A DNA stretch of 7,270 nucleotides from contig JAJQCL010000046.1 in assembly GCA_021202715.1 (NCBI GenBank), positions 1-7,270 of the forward strand. The letters are read 5' to 3'. Origin of the DNA: Lachnospiraceae bacterium (GTDB lineage: Bacteria > Bacillota > Clostridia > Lachnospirales > Lachnospiraceae). The position numbers and the translations under genes are program-made. Positions 1 to 5,212 of this stretch are shown piece after piece; the stretch's first letter is position 1; each line of letters opens with the position of its first letter. The notes below the pieces were generated by a model that ran no database searches, was not told the DNA's origin, and saw only the letters and a program-made list of their open reading frames with translations.

Positions 1-254
1 CGGCATCGTCCCATGGTCATGATCAGCGTATCCGCCCCGGCCTCCAGCGCCTCGATCATGCTGCCCAGCGTGGTCTTGAAGGGCGTACAGACAGAATCAG
101 GGCTGTAGCGGGCTCCCAGATCTATGGTCCGCCGGGTCATGGGCGGCTGCAGGATATATTCTGCGTTCATGGAATTCTCAATAAAATATTTGATCGGCAG
201 GTTGTAGTGACTGAATAGTGGAAAGGCAACCTTCCTGCGTTTTTCCTCCGCCAT
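1..254 (-). CDS. 2-hydroxyacyl-CoA dehydratase (HgdB/HGD-D-like) family protein, N-terminal part
   Basis: Only the first 84 codons are present; the gene runs off the left edge. I translated it by hand from ATG at 254-252. The N-terminal half carries a motif block typical of HgdB/BcrC-like and activase-associated proteins: LGARYSPDSVCTPFK (residues 46-60, Cys56), then TLGSMIEALEAGADTLI and a Gly-x-Cys motif ending at Cys84. In characterised family members such cysteines help hold a [4Fe-4S] cluster in radical-type 2-hydroxyacyl-CoA dehydration. Whether this paralogue is a real dehydratase or an accessory protein cannot be told. Its ATG shares one base with the TGA of the upstream gene (TGATG), and a G-rich Shine-Dalgarno-like stretch lies inside that gene's end, so the two are probably translationally coupled. 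A BadF/BadG-type ATPase activase would be expected nearby, beyond the window. Confidence 0.85.
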   Translation of the reverse strand, partial: MAEEKRRKVAFPLFSHYNLPIKYFIENSMNAEYILQPPMTRRTIDLGARYSPDSVCTPFKTTLGSMIEALEAGADTLIMTMGRC

Positions 255-1201
255 CAGAGCACCCCCTTCTTCATGCGAATGATATCAACAAAACTTTCCA
301 GGCGCGTTTCCACGCCCGCTGTCCCGCTCTGGTCGTCCAGCACGAGCTTCAGCGTGGGGATGTCCGGAAATTTATACGGGATCATTTCGTTGACCATGGC
401 GTCCGGCCCGCAGGGGAAAGCGCTCATCAGGATGATTCCGTCGACCTTGTCTTTGTTGATGGCCACACTTCCCACCAGCTCCCGGCTGAACTCCCATTTC
501 AGGGTAGGGGAAATGCGCAGCGACTGTTTCAGGGCGTCCTTGCGGTCCACCACGTCGGCCCGCAGGGGCAGCACACCGAGTTCCCGGAGATAGTCGATCA
601 CCGGGCGGCCGATGTAGGGGTCGTCCAGCACATAGCTGTGGGCGACCAGAAGGAGTTTGATCTCCTTTCGCTGATACAGGCGTTCCTGCGTCCGGCAGCG
701 CTGTTTCAAGTCCTCCTGCTCTGCCTTCTTTGCCTGCTTATAGGCGTTTTTCGCTGCTTTGCGGGAGAAGCCGAGACGGGCGGTCAGATCAAGGAGCGCG
801 CCCTCTTCCTCTTTTTTCTCCGGAATATCAATGTTGTAAGAGATGAACTTTTCCTTATATTCCGGAAATGTATTGCAGGTCAGGTCATACAGCGCCTGAA
901 ATTTCGTGCACATGACGCGCTGATGCCCGAAGCTCGCGATGCGGGGCACCAGAATGAGGTCACACTGTTTCAGGAGCGACTGTACATGCCCCAGATAAAT
1001 CTTTGTGGACAGACAGGCCTCGTCCATCGCCGCCGCTGTTCCCTGCTGCAGGATCTCCCGGTTGGTGGGCGGACTGATCTTTATATTCAGTCCCAGTTCA
1101 TCGAAGAAATTCTTCCACAGAATCCGGTAACGGTAATACAGCATGGCCCGGGGAATGCCGAGGCTTCGTGTGTCCGGTTCTTTTTCTATGATTTTGCCCA
1201 T
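254..1201 (-). CDS. acyl-CoA dehydratase activase-related protein (DUF2229-like)
   Basis: A 315-residue protein. The start at 1201 (MGKIIEKEP) is preferred over the ATG 25 codons upstream because AAAGGA lies about 6 nt before it, and because the conserved sequence begins right after it with IGIPRA-like LGIPRAMLYYRY. Family hallmarks are an N-terminal fold with LWKNFFDELG, TNREILQQG, the DEACLSTKIYLGHV block (Cys about residue 63), then PRIASF, a CTKFQ-type cysteine, and a C-terminal half with LMSAFPCGPD and LKLVLDDQSGTAG. This matches the DUF2229/HgdB-like segment found in large fused (R)-2-hydroxyglutaryl-CoA dehydratase activase-related proteins, where it is followed by an HGD-D-like region. 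Here the same order is kept as two separate genes. A basic, Lys/Glu-rich middle (about residues 130-180) looks helical. The role is probably [4Fe-4S]-linked, but the exact substrate is unknown. It is cytosolic, with no signal peptide or membrane segment. Confidence 0.85.
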   Translation of the reverse strand: MGKIIEKEPDTRSLGIPRAMLYYRYRILWKNFFDELGLNIKISPPTNREILQQGTAAAMDEACLSTKIYLGHVQSLLKQCDLILVPRIASFGHQRVMCTKFQALYDLTCNTFPEYKEKFISYNIDIPEKKEEEGALLDLTARLGFSRKAAKNAYKQAKKAEQEDLKQRCRTQERLYQRKEIKLLLVAHSYVLDDPYIGRPVIDYLRELGVLPLRADVVDRKDALKQSLRISPTLKWEFSRELVGSVAINKDKVDGIILMSAFPCGPDAMVNEMIPYKFPDIPTLKLVLDDQSGTAGVETRLESFVDIIRMKKGVL

Positions 1202-1280
1202 TCTGTTTCCTTTCAAAACGATTCTGCTGCGCTCCGATCGCAGGGCGGGCAGAGAAAATGTGCGTCGCGTCGTCATTTAC

Positions 1281-1295
1281 CAAGGCGCAAAAGGT
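1281..1295 (+). repeat. left terminal inverted repeat of the 1279-1539 element
   Basis: CAAGGCGCAAAAGGT. Its reverse complement matches 1523-1537 in 13 of 15 positions; the two mismatches are adjacent. Confidence 0.5.
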
Positions 1296-1305
1296 ATGAT
1301 ACAAC

Positions 1306-1338
1306 GGATTGCTCTGCGCTGACGCGCTCCCGCAATCC
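1306..1338. repeat. hairpin with 7-bp stem inside the element
   Basis: GGATTGC (1306-1312) pairs with GCAATCC (1332-1338). The loop contains GCGC on both sides of TGAC, which could extend the stem internally. Confidence 0.45.
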
Positions 1339-1359
1339 TGACAACATTCGAAATCCGCT

Positions 1360-1387
1360 CATTTTGGCCAATATATTGGCCAAAATG
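1360..1387. repeat. perfect 28-bp palindrome
   Basis: Each 14-nt half starts CATTTTGGCCAAT and the whole equals its own reverse complement, with an AT-rich centre. It lies near the middle of the 1279-1539 element. Such a sequence can form a cruciform or RNA hairpin, or bind a dimeric protein. No T-tract follows, so it is not a normal terminator. Confidence 0.8.
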
Positions 1388-1432
1388 GCTACTTTCCCTA
1401 CAAGGGGCGCCTACGGTGTCATGTTGTTGCGG

Positions 1433-1465
1433 GTTGCTAAGCGCCAGTGGCGCTTGCTTAGCAAC
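1433..1465. repeat. bulged hairpin inside the element
   Basis: The outer stem GTTGCTA (1433-1439) pairs with TAGCAAC (1459-1465). The inner stem AGCGCC (1440-1445) pairs with GGCGCT (1449-1454), with a 3-nt loop and a 4-nt bulge on one side (1455-1458). An alternative pairing of GTTGCTAAGC with GCTTAGCAAC (1456-1465) is also perfect, so two folds compete. Confidence 0.65.
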
Positions 1466-1491
1466 GACCGAAGCGGAGCGGAGACCAAAGC

Positions 1492-1522
1492 CATGAATAC
1501 GAATGCAAGCATTCGATTCATG
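1492..1522. repeat. long hairpin with single-base bulge inside the element
   Basis: CATGAATACGAATGC (1492-1506) pairs with GCATTCGATTCATG (1509-1522): 14 base pairs with one bulged base and a 2-nt AA centre. Confidence 0.65.
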
Positions 1523-1537
1523 ACCTTTTGTCCCTTG
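1523..1537 (-). repeat. right terminal inverted repeat of the 1279-1539 element
   Basis: ACCTTTTGTCCCTTG, the partner of 1281-1295. The TCATTT direct repeat begins two bases outside it, at 1540, mirroring the copy that ends two bases outside the left repeat, at 1278. Confidence 0.5.
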
Positions 1538-1546
1538 TATCATTTC

Positions 1547-1552
1547 ATTATA
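1547..1552 (-). promoter_or_regulatory. possible -10 box for the 254-1201 gene
   Basis: Read on the minus strand, TATAAT is a perfect -10 hexamer just outside the element. The sequence 16-18 bp upstream does not resemble TTGACA, so support is weak. If used, the transcript would run through the whole 1279-1539 element before reaching the gene at 1201. I saw no better promoter in the 77 bp between the element and the start codon. Confidence 0.25.
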
Positions 1553-1628
1553 GCCCGGAAATCCGGCAGAAACCAGTCTATAATACTTCGTTCCTATACA
1601 CGAAAATACGACAAATTGGGGAAAGTGT

Positions 1629-1681
1629 ATAAAAAGAAAAACTCTCCGACGATACAGACAAAAGTCTGTATCGTCAGAGAG
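1629..1681 (-). terminator. intrinsic terminator of the ABC importer operon
   Basis: A 12-bp perfect stem, GACGATACAGAC (1648-1659) with GTCTGTATCGTC (1664-1675), has a 4-nt loop. It is extended by CTCTC/GAGAG (1642-1646 with 1677-1681) across one mismatch. Read on the minus strand the stem is followed directly by TTTTTCTTTTTAT (1641-1629). It lies 25 bp past the TAA of the ATPase gene (1706), where the operon should end. Confidence 0.93.
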
Positions 1682-1705
1682 CTGTTCTTGACTGGAAGAT
1701 TGCGC

Positions 1706-2491
1706 TTATCCCTGTGAAAAGCGGGAGAGGAACTGGCGCGTGCGCTCCTCCCGCGGGTGCTCCAGCACCTGGCGGGGATCGCCGGCTTCCAGAATGCGTC
1801 CGTCGTCCATGAAGATGACCTGGCTGGCCACGTCCCGGGCGAAGGCCATCTCGTGCGTCACGATGATCATGGTCGTGTTGTGATCGGCCAGCTCCCGGAT
1901 GACGCGCAGCACTTCGCCGGTCAGCTCCGGATCGAGTGCGGAAGTCGGTTCGTCAAAGCAGAGAATGTCCGGCTGCAGAGCCAGGGCGCGGGCGATGGCA
2001 ACGCGCTGGCATTGGCCTCCAGAGAGCTGATGCGGATAGTTGTCCATGCGGTCGGCCAGACCCATCTGTGTCAGGAGCTCCCGCCCCTGTTCCTCCGCCT
2101 CCCGGTGAATCTGGGCCTTGCGGGCCCGATAATCGGGTTCCTCCTTCGCCAGCAGTTCTTTGGCCAGAATGACATTTCCCAGAGCCGTGTACTGTGGAAA
2201 GAGGTTGAAGGACTGAAAAACCAGACCGAAATGAAGGCGCCGCCGTCGGATCTCCGTGTCTGTGAGCCGGGCTGAATCCGAGGCGTCAAAGATGGTTTCG
2301 CCCCGGACGCAGATGGTACCGCCGTCGGGGGTTTCGAGAAAATTCAGGCAGCGCAGGAGCGTGGTCTTGCCGCTGCCGGAGGAGCCGATGACGGAGAGCA
2401 CCTGTCCCTGCTCCAGGGAAAAGCTGATGTCGCGGAGCACCTGCGTGTGTCCGAAGGATTTCTGAATATGTTCTACTTCCAGAATAGACAT
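1706..2491 (-). CDS. polar amino acid-type ABC transporter ATP-binding protein
   Basis: A 261-residue cytosolic ATPase that powers the importer. All nucleotide-binding motifs are present: Walker A GSSGSGKT (36-43), Q-loop Gln93 in VFQSFNLFPQ, signature LSGGQ (156-160), Walker B ending ILCFDE (176-181), D-loop SALD (184-187) and switch His213. The FNLFPQ segment and the overall pattern match the GlnQ/HisP-type subfamily for polar amino acids. Two small oddities are seen: a slightly long, charged helical stretch at about 111-135, which makes it longer than the usual 240-250 residues, and Cys161 right after LSGGQ where Gln is usual. Neither should abolish function. GGAGG sits 8 nt before the ATG and overlaps the TAG of the permease gene, so the two are closely coupled. 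It is the last gene of the operon and is followed by a strong terminator. Confidence 0.95.
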   Translation of the reverse strand: MSILEVEHIQKSFGHTQVLRDISFSLEQGQVLSVIGSSGSGKTTLLRCLNFLETPDGGTICVRGETIFDASDSARLTDTEIRRRRLHFGLVFQSFNLFPQYTALGNVILAKELLAKEEPDYRARKAQIHREAEEQGRELLTQMGLADRMDNYPHQLSGGQCQRVAIARALALQPDILCFDEPTSALDPELTGEVLRVIRELADHNTTMIIVTHEMAFARDVASQVIFMDDGRILEAGDPRQVLEHPREERTRQFLSRFSQG

Positions 2492-2503
2492 GGGTTTCGC
2501 CTC

Positions 2504-3190
2504 CTATCTGAAATAATCCAGTTTTCGCTCGATCCAGCCGAAGAGCAGTGTCAGAAGACCGTTGGCGGCCAGATAGTAAACCGCCGTGAAGAACAGCGGC
2601 CAGATGGCGCCGGAGATGCCCTGAGAGCCCTTCATGAAGGACTGCCCGGCCCAGATGATCTCCTGGAGAGCGATGATCCGCGCCAGAGAGGTATCCTTCA
2701 CCAGAGAAATGATCTCGTTGGACATCGGCGGAACGATGCGCTTGATCATCTGAAGCAGCGTGATCTTGAAGAAGATCTGGCTTCGCGTCATGCCGAGGAC
2801 CAGTCCGGCTTCGGTCGGGCCGATGGGGATGCCCTGGATGCCGCCGCGGTATATCTCCGAGAAATAGCATGCGTAGTTGATGATGAAGGCGGTGGAAGCC
2901 GCCAGGAAACGGCCGGTTTCCCCGCCGCCCCAGATGGCATTTCCCAGGACCAGCCCCGGGAAATAGTAGACGATCAGGAGCTGGATCATCAGAGGCGTGC
3001 CGCGGATGACCCAGACGAAGACCCGGGACAGGGTACTCAGAGGCCGAAAGCGCGACATGGATCCGAAGGAGATCAGGAGCCCCAGCGGCAGCGCGCCGAT
3101 CAGGGTGACGAAAAAGAGCTTCAGAGTCTGCAGAAAACCGGTGTTCAGAGCCTGAATGACGATGGGAAACTGTTCAAAAAATAAATCCAT
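2504..3190 (-). CDS. polar amino acid-type ABC transporter permease
   Basis: A 228-residue inner-membrane subunit. The start at 3190 (MDLFFEQFP) is chosen because AGGAG lies 6 nt upstream; the in-frame ATG 32 codons earlier would add a hydrophilic leader encoded by the intercistronic hairpins. About five membrane segments are visible (roughly 17-42, 54-78, 94-110, 150-175 and 196-218). The HisM/GlnP-type signature is clear: RGTPL (63-67), FSEIYRGGIQGIP, then the cytoplasmic EAA loop beginning EAGLVLGM (about 127-134), which docks on the ATPase, and ISLVKDTSL. Only one permease gene is present, so the channel is probably a homodimer. The stop overlaps the ribosome binding site of the ATPase gene 12 bp away. 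Confidence 0.95.
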   Translation of the reverse strand: MDLFFEQFPIVIQALNTGFLQTLKLFFVTLIGALPLGLLISFGSMSRFRPLSTLSRVFVWVIRGTPLMIQLLIVYYFPGLVLGNAIWGGGETGRFLAASTAFIINYACYFSEIYRGGIQGIPIGPTEAGLVLGMTRSQIFFKITLLQMIKRIVPPMSNEIISLVKDTSLARIIALQEIIWAGQSFMKGSQGISGAIWPLFFTAVYYLAANGLLTLLFGWIERKLDYFR

Positions 3191-3211
3191 GGGGTTCTCC
3201 TGTATATGCGA

Positions 3212-3244
3212 CCGGCCGGCCTGGGTGCGTACCCATCCGGCCGG
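3212..3244 (-). promoter_or_regulatory. GC-rich intercistronic hairpin before the permease gene
   Basis: CCGGCCGG (3212-3219) pairs with CCGGCCGG (3237-3244), then TGGGT (3222-3226) pairs with ACCCA (3231-3235) around a GCGT loop, with a small internal loop between the stems. It lies in the untranslated gap between the binding-protein stop and the permease start. No T-tract follows, so it is probably an mRNA-stabilising or attenuating structure rather than a full terminator. Confidence 0.75.
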
Positions 3245-3256
3245 CCGACGTATCAG

Positions 3257-3278
3257 GGGGTCAAAGATCTTTGACCCC
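3257..3278 (-). promoter_or_regulatory. perfect 22-bp palindrome just after the binding-protein gene
   Basis: Each half reads GGGGTCAAAGA and the sequence equals its own reverse complement. It begins 34 bp past the stop of the binding-protein gene. As RNA it would cap the 3' end of that cistron. A DNA-binding site is possible but less likely inside an operon. No U-run follows it on the minus strand. Confidence 0.75.
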
Positions 3279-3311
3279 GGCTTCATCTGATTCGTACCGT
3301 GTGCGGGGGAA

Positions 3312-4223
3312 TTACTGCTCGATCAGAGCCGCCTGCACACCGTAGGTTTCCGCGATCTCCAGCATCGAGCCGTCGGCGTAGGATGTGGCGAAAAACTCAT
3401 TCAGGAGTTCGACCAGATCGGAACCGATACGGAATCCGACGCCATACTCTTCACTGTTCAGGCTGATCGTGTAGGTCAGATCCTCATAGCCTGTTCCCTC
3501 GCCGACCATGGCGGCAGCCATCAGTGCGTCGATGACAGCGGCGTCGGAGGTTCCGGCGGCGATTTCCATCAGTGCGTCAGCCTGAGAGGAAACGGCGGTG
3601 GTGGCGATGCCAAGCTCGGTGACGACCTCCTCACCGGCGCTGCCCGCCTCGACGGCGATGGTCAGATCGGCCAGGCTGTCCGTATCCTGATACTGATCAG
3701 CCACATCCGAGGAGACGATCAGCACCTGTGCGTTGTTGCAGTAGGCATTGCTGCAGTCCATGGAACTGGTGACCTCAGAGGTGAGGGTCATGCCGTTCCA
3801 GACGCAGTCGATAGTCTTGCCATCCAGCTCCAGGATCTTGTTGTCCCAGTCGATCTCGACAAATTCCACTTCAACGCCGAGACTCTCGGCGAAAGCAGTG
3901 GCCATGTCGGCGTCAAAGCCGATCCAGTTGCCGTCTGCATCCTTGTAATCCATCGGCTCGAAATCGGTGATGCCGACGACCAGGGTTCCCTTCTCCTGAA
4001 TGTAAACGAGATCGCTGTCCTCGGCAGCAGCGCTCTCCGCGGCGGTGGTTTCTTCGCTGACTTCGATTTCCGCGGCCTCTGTCTCGGCGGCTGTGGTCTC
4101 ACTGTCCGTCTCCGCGACGGTTTCCGCGGCTGTTGTGTCCGACGTGCTGTCGGAGGAACTGCTGCAGGCAGTGAGGGAGGCCATCATGAGCAGGGCCAGC
4201 ATCAGGGCAATGTTCTTCTTCAT
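3312..4223 (-). CDS. amino acid-type ABC transporter substrate-binding lipoprotein (SBP_bac_3)
   Basis: A 303-residue extracellular lipoprotein. The start at 4223 (MKKNIALML) has AAGGAAG upstream and gives a proper signal peptide; two earlier in-frame ATGs do not. Residues 1-19 are a lysine-led hydrophobic signal ending in the lipobox LTAC, with Cys20 the expected lipid anchor. Residues 21-71 are a Ser/Thr/Ala/Glu-rich linker. The binding domain runs from about 72 to the end and starts with the family pattern GTLVVGITDFEPMDYKDADG and GFDADMA. Asp232 in AAVIDALM is at the expected amino-group-binding position. In contrast, the segment that is usually T-x-E-R with a carboxylate-binding Arg reads TLTSEVTSSMDCS, so Val151 stands at that place; the ligand may therefore not be a standard alpha-amino acid, or another residue does the job. 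Three cysteines (140, 157, 162) are unusual for a secreted domain. It is the first gene of the operon and probably the most abundant product. Confidence 0.93.
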   Translation of the reverse strand: MKKNIALMLALLMMASLTACSSSSDSTSDTTAAETVAETDSETTAAETEAAEIEVSEETTAAESAAAEDSDLVYIQEKGTLVVGITDFEPMDYKDADGNWIGFDADMATAFAESLGVEVEFVEIDWDNKILELDGKTIDCVWNGMTLTSEVTSSMDCSNAYCNNAQVLIVSSDVADQYQDTDSLADLTIAVEAGSAGEEVVTELGIATTAVSSQADALMEIAAGTSDAAVIDALMAAAMVGEGTGYEDLTYTISLNSEEYGVGFRIGSDLVELLNEFFATSYADGSMLEIAETYGVQAALIEQ

Positions 4224-4312
4224 AATACTACTTCCTTCCATTGAGTGATTGTCGTCATGCGCCGGAGCGGTTTGATTTTGTTTCCGGGACACGGCATAAA
4301 AAGAACATCGCT

Positions 4313-4341
4313 ATAGTATCAGTTTACCGTAATAAAGTCAA
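4313..4341 (-). promoter_or_regulatory. sigma-A-like promoter of the ABC importer operon
   Basis: Read on the minus strand: TTGACT (4341-4336), a 17-bp spacer, and TACTAT (4318-4313). This is five of six matches at each box. Transcription should start near 4306, giving a leader of about 80 nt before the ATG at 4223. I see no T-box or known riboswitch in that leader. Confidence 0.8.
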
Positions 4342-4379
4342 GAAGCAACGCTGAAAAATACGATGGGATCCTGCCGCAG

Positions 4380-4415
4380 ACGGTCTGAATCCCTTCGGGT
4401 CAGGGCGGAAACCGT
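4380..4415. other. possible multi-stem hairpin between the divergent promoters
   Basis: ACGGT (4380-4384) with ACCGT (4411-4415), CTGA (4385-4388) with TCAG (4400-4403), and CCC with GGG around TTC (4391-4399) can nest with an internal loop. It lies upstream of both likely transcripts, so its role is unclear and it may be chance. Confidence 0.3.
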
Positions 4416-4427
4416 GAAAGATCGCAG

Positions 4428-4456
4428 TTGCAGAATTGATCAATGTTCGTTATACT
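4428..4456 (+). promoter_or_regulatory. possible promoter of the NUDIX gene
   Basis: TTGCAG (4428-4433), a 17-bp spacer and TATACT (4451-4456). The -10 box is good (5 of 6) and the -35 box is weak (3 of 6). It would give a leader of about 58 nt before the ATG at 4520. Confidence 0.5.
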
Positions 4457-4519
4457 ACGAAGAGAAGATCATCGGGCAGCTGCCTGTGACGGGGACGGAA
4501 CAGAGAACGGGAGGCCGGT

Positions 4520-5029
4520 ATGGAGGAATATTGGGACATCTATGACAAAGAACGCCGGAGAACGGGCCGGACGCATCGAAGAGGAGATCCACTGGCTGCG
4601 GGTGACTATCATTTGATCGTCCATGTCTGTATTTTCAATGGAAGAAACCAGTTGTTGATCCAGCAGCGGGTCGGAAGCAAAAAGACCTGGCCGAATCTCT
4701 GGGATGTCTCCGCGGCGGGGTGCGCGCAGGTCGGGGAAGACAGCCGGACTGCGGCGCAGCGCGAGACGACGGAGGAGCTGGGATATCCGCTGGATCTGTC
4801 CGAAGAGATCGCCAAATTCAGTTTCTCCTTCGGCAGCGGCTTTGACGACTGGTGGCTGGTGAAGAGGGAGATCCCCGACGAAGCGCTGCATATTCAGGAG
4901 GAAGAGGTGCGGCAGATCCGCTGGGCGGACGCGGAGGAAGTCAGGCAGCTGGCCCGGCAGGGAGAGTTTGTTCCGTATCATTTTGTGGACAAGCTCTTTG
5001 TCATGCGGGACTCCATGGGAGCCTACTGA
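4520..5029 (+). CDS. NUDIX hydrolase, IDI/YfcD-like
   Basis: A 169-residue cytosolic protein. The Nudix box is intact at 67-89: G-x5-E (Gly67, Glu73), seven residues, then RETTEELGY (81-89), which supplies the acidic residues that bind the divalent metal for hydrolysis of nucleoside-diphosphate-linked or pyrophosphate substrates. The position after RE is Thr where a hydrophobic residue is usual. The N-terminal layout WDIYDKERRRTGRTHRRGDPL, then GDYHLIVHV and LIQQRVGSKKTWPNLWDVS, is typical of the isopentenyl-diphosphate isomerase-like/YfcD branch of small NUDIX proteins of unknown substrate. It is probably not a true isomerase. GGGAGG is 5 nt before the ATG. It is transcribed divergently from the importer and upstream of a two-component pair that has its own promoter, so it may be a single-gene unit. 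Confidence 0.92.
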   Translation: MEEYWDIYDKERRRTGRTHRRGDPLAAGDYHLIVHVCIFNGRNQLLIQQRVGSKKTWPNLWDVSAAGCAQVGEDSRTAAQRETTEELGYPLDLSEEIAKFSFSFGSGFDDWWLVKREIPDEALHIQEEEVRQIRWADAEEVRQLARQGEFVPYHFVDKLFVMRDSMGAY

Positions 5030-5097
5030 GGCGAGGCCTGATGGAGTGTGCCGCGTGAAGAAACGGGTGCTGTTGTGTGAAATAAACGTGAAACCCA

Positions 5098-5126
5098 TGG
5101 ATATTTTCGGGAAATACTGGTAAGAT
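5098..5126 (+). promoter_or_regulatory. possible extended -10 promoter of the two-component operon
   Basis: TGGATA (5098-5103), a 17-bp spacer and TAAGAT (5121-5126), with TGG directly before the -10 box, which fits an extended -10. Each hexamer matches consensus in 4 of 6 positions. Transcription would start near 5133, just before the leader hairpin. Confidence 0.5.
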
Positions 5127-5140
5127 GGCAAAAAGAGTCC

Positions 5141-5165
5141 CCCTGCGAAGAAGGTTCTTCGAGGG
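5141..5165 (+). promoter_or_regulatory. leader hairpin before the response regulator gene
   Basis: CCCT (5141-5144) pairs with AGGG (5162-5165), and CGAAGAA (5146-5152) with TTCTTCG (5155-5161), with one bulged G. AGT/ACT outside can extend it to 5136-5169. There is no U-run after it, so it is not a standard terminator. It would lie at the 5' end of the mRNA if the 5098-5126 promoter is used. Confidence 0.55.
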
Positions 5166-5212
5166 AACTGTGTCACGGGGAAGAAGCTGGACAGAGAAAG
5201 GAGATGCCGCGT

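Larger units (their letters stand above)
1279..1539. mobile_element. candidate MITE-like / dispersed hairpin-rich intergenic element
   Basis: This 261-bp stretch has the form of a small non-autonomous insertion. Near its ends are imperfect inverted repeats: CAAGGCGCAAAAGGT at 1281-1295 and ACCTTTTGTCCCTTG at 1523-1537, which match in 13 of 15 positions when one is reverse-complemented. Two bases further out on each side, the hexamer TCATTT occurs directly repeated (1273-1278 and 1540-1545), which would fit a target-site duplication. Another inverted pair, ATGATACAA (1296-1304) and TTGTATCAT (1535-1543), lies at the same ends. Inside are at least four hairpins (1306-1338, 1360-1387, 1433-1465, 1492-1522). 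No transposase is encoded. It could instead be a dispersed repeat of another kind or a structured RNA; the copy number in the genome is not visible here. Confidence 0.5.

Noticed and set aside
1279..1539. CRISPR array or phage attachment site
   Set aside because: The repeats here are inverted and different from each other, with no regular direct repeats and spacers, and no integrase or tRNA gene is near.
218..1717. A 499-codon plus-strand open frame opposite the dehydratase-related gene
   Set aside because: It lies antisense to a gene with clear family motifs and runs on through the hairpin element and the terminator; its sequence has no domain features.
3191..3311. Intercistronic hairpins as a full terminator splitting the importer operon
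   Set aside because: Neither hairpin is followed by a U-run on the minus strand, and no second promoter is seen before the permease.
4363..4545. A 60-codon plus-strand frame before the NUDIX gene
   Set aside because: It has no ribosome binding site, overlaps the NUDIX start in another frame and spans the likely NUDIX promoter.
5141..5165. Hairpin as terminator of the NUDIX gene
   Set aside because: No U-run follows it, and it lies more than 100 bp past the NUDIX stop, just downstream of a likely promoter.
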